This document shows, piece after piece, positions 37,163-39,603 of a stretch of DNA of 39,603 nucleotides. Origin of the DNA: Kangiellaceae bacterium (GTDB taxonomy: Bacteria > Pseudomonadota > Gammaproteobacteria > Enterobacterales > Kangiellaceae); the NCBI GenBank assembly GCA_019090895.1, contig JAHRVB010000106.1:1-39603 (forward strand), in the 5' to 3' direction. The position numbers were made by a program, and so were the translations under genes. The notes under the pieces are model-generated. The model did not search any database and was not told the origin of the DNA. It was given only the letters and a program-made list of their open reading frames with translations. The stretch's first letter is position 1; each line of letters starts with the position of its first letter.

Positions 37163-37606
37163 TTAGAAAAGTCGCCAACTTGCTCGACGACGCTTCTTGT
37201 TTCCGTAGACCCAAGCCACAACTACTTCTGTCGAAGCAAGATCAATTTGACTATTCTTCGACCTCAATATAAATCGTCTTGTAACTTTCGATTGAAAATC
37301 TAACTTAAACTGACCTACATTGGTTGACGACCAACAGTTCACTGGCGTAATGACACCTTCCAAAAACAAACAATACTCTGCTCGTTTTTTTGCCTGCCAA
37401 TCAAAGATAACATGTTGATAACATAATTGACCTTGCCTGAGAGCAACACATCGTTCAGGTGTCACTTTCAATTCGTCAACAAACGTATTCAGTTGATTCA
37501 AACTCTCTTCCTCTGCAATTGCCTGAAAGGAAAAAATCACACCAACCACAAGAGCCACTAAACGAAATCGTTTTGCCAGCGCTAAGTTTTTTATTTTTAT
37601 AGTCAT
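37163..37606 (-). CDS. DUF3019 family exported protein
   Basis: A 147-residue protein that I recognise as DUF3019 by LKVTPERCVALRQGQLCYQ, the YCLF segment and the PVNCW motif. A signal peptide ends near residue 31 (FQAIA^EE). Four cysteines remain in the mature part (53, 62, 79, 91), enough for two disulfides, in a beta-rich periplasmic domain; the C-terminus is very basic (GNKKRRRASWRLF). Function is unknown. The family is commonly encoded beside MipA/OmpV proteins and a two-component system, as here. GAGGGGA lies 8 bases before the ATG, and the gap from the mipA stop is 22 bases, so it belongs to that transcript. Confidence 0.82.
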   Translation of the reverse strand: MTIKIKNLALAKRFRLVALVVGVIFSFQAIAEEESLNQLNTFVDELKVTPERCVALRQGQLCYQHVIFDWQAKKRAEYCLFLEGVITPVNCWSSTNVGQFKLDFQSKVTRRFILRSKNSQIDLASTEVVVAWVYGNKKRRRASWRLF

Positions 37607-37628
37607 TTTAATATCCCCTCAAAACAAC

Positions 37629-38462
37629 TTAAAAAACGTAAGTAATCGATGCGATAGCCGATATAAAGTGCTGGGTATCGTCAGCTCTTAATGGGCTATT
37701 GGAAAATTCTTTAGAACCAAAGGCATAATTGATTTTGCTTCTGAATACCCAGCTTTCACTGATAGGGTAAGTAAAGCCTAATTCAGCCGATAGACTGGTT
37801 GATGCCTTCAACTCATATTCCGGAAACTCTTCACTTGCTTCTTCCGGTCGAACTCCCCAGTAATAATCGTTAACACTTGATGATGAGTAGTGCAATCCGG
37901 CTATAAAATGGGTATTTAAGTTCCGGTATTGCCAGCTAGTGCCAGCAAGAAACGAAGCTTGAAATCCATCGACTTCATTGCCATGAATCTTTCTCGCTTC
38001 AATTTGATAAATATTCTTGCCATAGAATCCAGTGGTTCTTATACCTAAACTACCGGCGCTTTCCCGTTTTCTTAGCGATTCAAAGCTATCACTGTTGTCA
38101 GAGTCAATACCGGGGATGGAACCGCCCACAATATCGTAGCTCCAATGTTGGGTGTTTAGAGCGTTATAACCCAAAACAAATCCATCATCATCGTTTACAT
38201 CAATGAATAAACCATTCCATTGATAACCAGCATTAATTTGTACACCAAATCCAAGCTTATTGTCATCTTCGTTACCTTTGAAAATGATGGTATTTTGAGC
38301 TCGAACAGAAAGTCCCATTTCGTAATAGCCGCCATCTTGACGTGCATCTTCTGCATTGGCTGAATCTCGAACATCACGAGTAATCCCTGCGGCAAGCGCA
38401 TCAAAAGAACTGGTGACAAGCAGCAGCCCTAGAGCGATAGTTTTAATGTGTGTGTTATACAT
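37629..38462 (-). CDS. MipA/OmpV family outer-membrane protein, copy 2
   Basis: A 277-residue outer-membrane beta-barrel. Signal peptide 1-24 (ALAA^GI). The mature start GITRDVRDSANAEDARQDGGYYEMGLSV, the alternating aromatic strands and the terminal Phe (ASITYVF) are typical of MipA/OmpV barrels. It is a close paralogue of the upstream copy at 38662-39495: the same length once starts are matched, and shared blocks such as FKGNEDDNK, GIDSDNSD and HYSSS-VNDYYWGVR. Family members have been linked to murein synthesis complexes (MipA) and to envelope/antibiotic responses. AGGGAA precedes the ATG. Its promoter region contains an RstA-box-like site. Confidence 0.9.
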   Translation of the reverse strand: MYNTHIKTIALGLLLVTSSFDALAAGITRDVRDSANAEDARQDGGYYEMGLSVRAQNTIIFKGNEDDNKLGFGVQINAGYQWNGLFIDVNDDDGFVLGYNALNTQHWSYDIVGGSIPGIDSDNSDSFESLRKRESAGSLGIRTTGFYGKNIYQIEARKIHGNEVDGFQASFLAGTSWQYRNLNTHFIAGLHYSSSSVNDYYWGVRPEEASEEFPEYELKASTSLSAELGFTYPISESWVFRSKINYAFGSKEFSNSPLRADDTQHFISAIASITYVF

Positions 38463-38552
38463 CTTTGTTTTCCCTGATTGATTAGACTGATGTATATCTT
38501 AATCAATGGTTATTAGTTGAAAGGTAAAGGTTTTCAACAGTCTGTGGCAAAT

Positions 38553-38567
38553 TGTAACAAGGATGTA
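38553..38567 (-). promoter_or_regulatory. RstA-box-like sequence before mipA copy 2
   Basis: Minus strand TACATCCTTGTTACA. Both half-sites, TACAT and GTTACA, are exact against the E. coli RstA box (TACATNTNGTTACA), but the spacer is one base longer. It lies about 90 bases before the ATG, a position suited to activation. The flanking bases align with the region before copy 1. Confidence 0.5.
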
Positions 38568-38605
38568 GGGGCGGTGGAAAGTTGTTTAGATAAACTCTAA
38601 GAACC

Positions 38606-38637
38606 AAAATATCGTCGATATAATCGACGATATTTTT
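38606..38637 (-). terminator. Terminator hairpin between the two mipA copies (symmetrical)
   Basis: Perfect 14-bp stem AAAATATCGTCGAT / ATCGACGATATTTT with a 3-base loop, 25 bases after the stop of copy 1. The A/T-tracts at both ends allow termination in either direction, though on the minus strand the T-run is only four. It should separate copy 1 from the promoter of copy 2. Confidence 0.8.
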
Positions 38638-38661
38638 GATAGAGACTCATGAATATATTGG

Positions 38662-39495
38662 TTAAAAAATGTAAGAAATCGATGCCGTCCCTGATACAAA
38701 ATGTTGAGAATCGTCAGATCTTAAAGGGCTTTTAGAAAACTCTTCGGACCCGTAAGCATAATTAAGCTTGCTTTTAAATTCCCAGCTATCATTGATTGGG
38801 TAACTAAACCCTAATTCAGCTGAAACCGTTGTTGATGCTTTTAGCTCATATTCTGGAAATTCAATACTCGCCTCATCCGCACGAACACCCCAGTAATAGT
38901 CGTTTACTTCTGACGAAGAGTAATGCAAACCGGCTATAGCGTAGGTTGTGAAGTTTTGGTACTGCCAGCTAGTACCGGCAAAAACAGATGCTTGATAACC
39001 GTCTACATCGTCACCGTGTATTTTTTTCGCTTCAACTTGGAAAATATTATTATCGTAGAACCCCGTTGCTCGTAAGCCAAACGTACCGGCACTTTCTCGT
39101 TCTCTTAGCGATTCGAAGTTATCACTGTTATCAGAATCGATCCCATTGATAGAACCGGCAACAATGTCGTAGTTCCAGTTTTGGGTATTAAAAGCTTTGT
39201 AGCCGAAAGAAAACCCATCATCATCATTAGCATCAATAAATAAGCCCTTCCATTGATATCCGCCATTAATTTGCGCCGCTAAACCATACTTGTTGTCATC
39301 TTCGTTGCCTTTGAAGATCGTTTCATTATGCGCGTAAACCGTCGCGCCAATTTCAAAGTATCCGCCATCTTCCCGTGCCTCTTCTGCAGTAACTGATTGT
39401 CTAAGGTCGCGAGTAATGCCCGCTGAAAGTGCATTGCTTGAAGTAGTGACTAGCATTATTGCTGCCGCGATTGTCTTGATATTTAAGTTGTTCAT
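38662..39495 (-). CDS. MipA/OmpV family outer-membrane protein, copy 1
   Basis: Second member of the tandem pair, again 277 residues when begun at the ATG at 39495. Two neighbouring ATGs (39498, 39495) follow AAGAG; the ATG at 39531 would add a hydrophilic stretch before the signal peptide and does not align with copy 2. Signal peptide 1-24 (ALSA^GI), then GITRDLRQSVTAEEAREDGGYFEIG and a barrel ending in Phe (ASISYIF). Differences from copy 2 are spread evenly over the barrel, so this is an old duplication. It has its own promoter with a near-perfect RstA box and its own terminator. Confidence 0.9.
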   Translation of the reverse strand: MNNLNIKTIAAAIMLVTTSSNALSAGITRDLRQSVTAEEAREDGGYFEIGATVYAHNETIFKGNEDDNKYGLAAQINGGYQWKGLFIDANDDDGFSFGYKAFNTQNWNYDIVAGSINGIDSDNSDNFESLRERESAGTFGLRATGFYDNNIFQVEAKKIHGDDVDGYQASVFAGTSWQYQNFTTYAIAGLHYSSSEVNDYYWGVRADEASIEFPEYELKASTTVSAELGFSYPINDSWEFKSKLNYAYGSEEFSKSPLRSDDSQHFVSGTASISYIF

Positions 39496-39576
39496 CATTA
39501 TTTTCTCTTGAGTAGTTAGTGTGATGAACATATTAATGATTTGTTATTGGTCGAGTCGTAACAGTAATCAACAGAC

Positions 39577-39590
39577 TGTAACAAAGTGTA
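39577..39590 (-). promoter_or_regulatory. RstA-box-like sequence before mipA copy 1
   Basis: Minus strand TACACTTTGTTACA. Against the published E. coli RstA box TACATNTNGTTACA it matches 11 of 12 defined bases with the exact spacing. It is centred about 88 bases before the ATG at 39495, and a second GTTAC-containing element (CTGTTACG) lies two turns downstream. Confidence 0.6.
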
Positions 39591-39603
39591 GCGGCGTTGA
39601 AAA

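Overview
The window reads as chromosome of a gammaproteobacterium, AT-rich by eye (roughly 40% GC), probably marine. The evidence is the recF-gyrB order, a GyrB of 813 residues (the long enterobacterial-type form), a glyQ-glyS-gmhB block near gyrB as in Pseudomonas, an MSHA-type pilus locus, cytochrome c5 and MipA/OmpV porin-like proteins. A Kangiellaceae/Oceanospirillales-type host is my guess only. recF-gyrB implies that oriC lies not far to the left.

Layout. 1-2906 (+): end of recF, then gyrB. 2943-3254 (+): small cytochrome c. 3303-6912 (-): glyQ-glyS-gmhB. 7032-7517 (-): YchJ-like SEC-C protein. 7568-19948 (-): one almost gapless MSHA operon in the order mshI-J-K-L-M-N-E-G-F-A-C-D-O-P. 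20317-20733 (+): cytochrome c5 with a clear terminator. 20984-21745 (+): an unknown small protein followed by a hotdog thioesterase with the full FlK-type catalytic triad. 21822-23033 (-): MFS transporter with a repeated operator-like sequence in its promoter. 23545-29033 (+): a three-gene 2-oxoacid oxidoreductase operon (GltD/ferredoxin subunit, fused gamma-alpha subunit, beta subunit), tightly followed by dapB. 29100-30560 (-): DoxX membrane protein and an astacin-like zinc protease. 30667-34951 (+): rpe, pabA/trpG and a large M16 protease. 35066-39495 (-): two MipA/OmpV outer-membrane proteins, a DUF3019 protein, an OmpR-family response regulator and its sensor kinase.

How they work together. 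The MSHA genes encode a whole type IVa-like pilus machine, from inner-membrane platform, ATPase and secretin to one major and four minor pilins. Its ATPase carries the tandem N-terminal motifs that bind c-di-GMP. The oxidoreductase operon looks like a 2-oxoglutarate (or other 2-oxoacid):NADP oxidoreductase, in which TPP chemistry is wired through Fe-S clusters to a flavin/NADP subunit. The last block looks like a self-contained envelope-sensing circuit: both mipA promoters carry sequences matching the published E. coli RstA box, and the RstA-like regulator sits downstream in the same cluster. This circuit, the FlK-like pair and the oxidoreductase operon are the best candidates for under-described biology here. 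No tRNA, rRNA, CRISPR array, insertion sequence or phage gene was seen.
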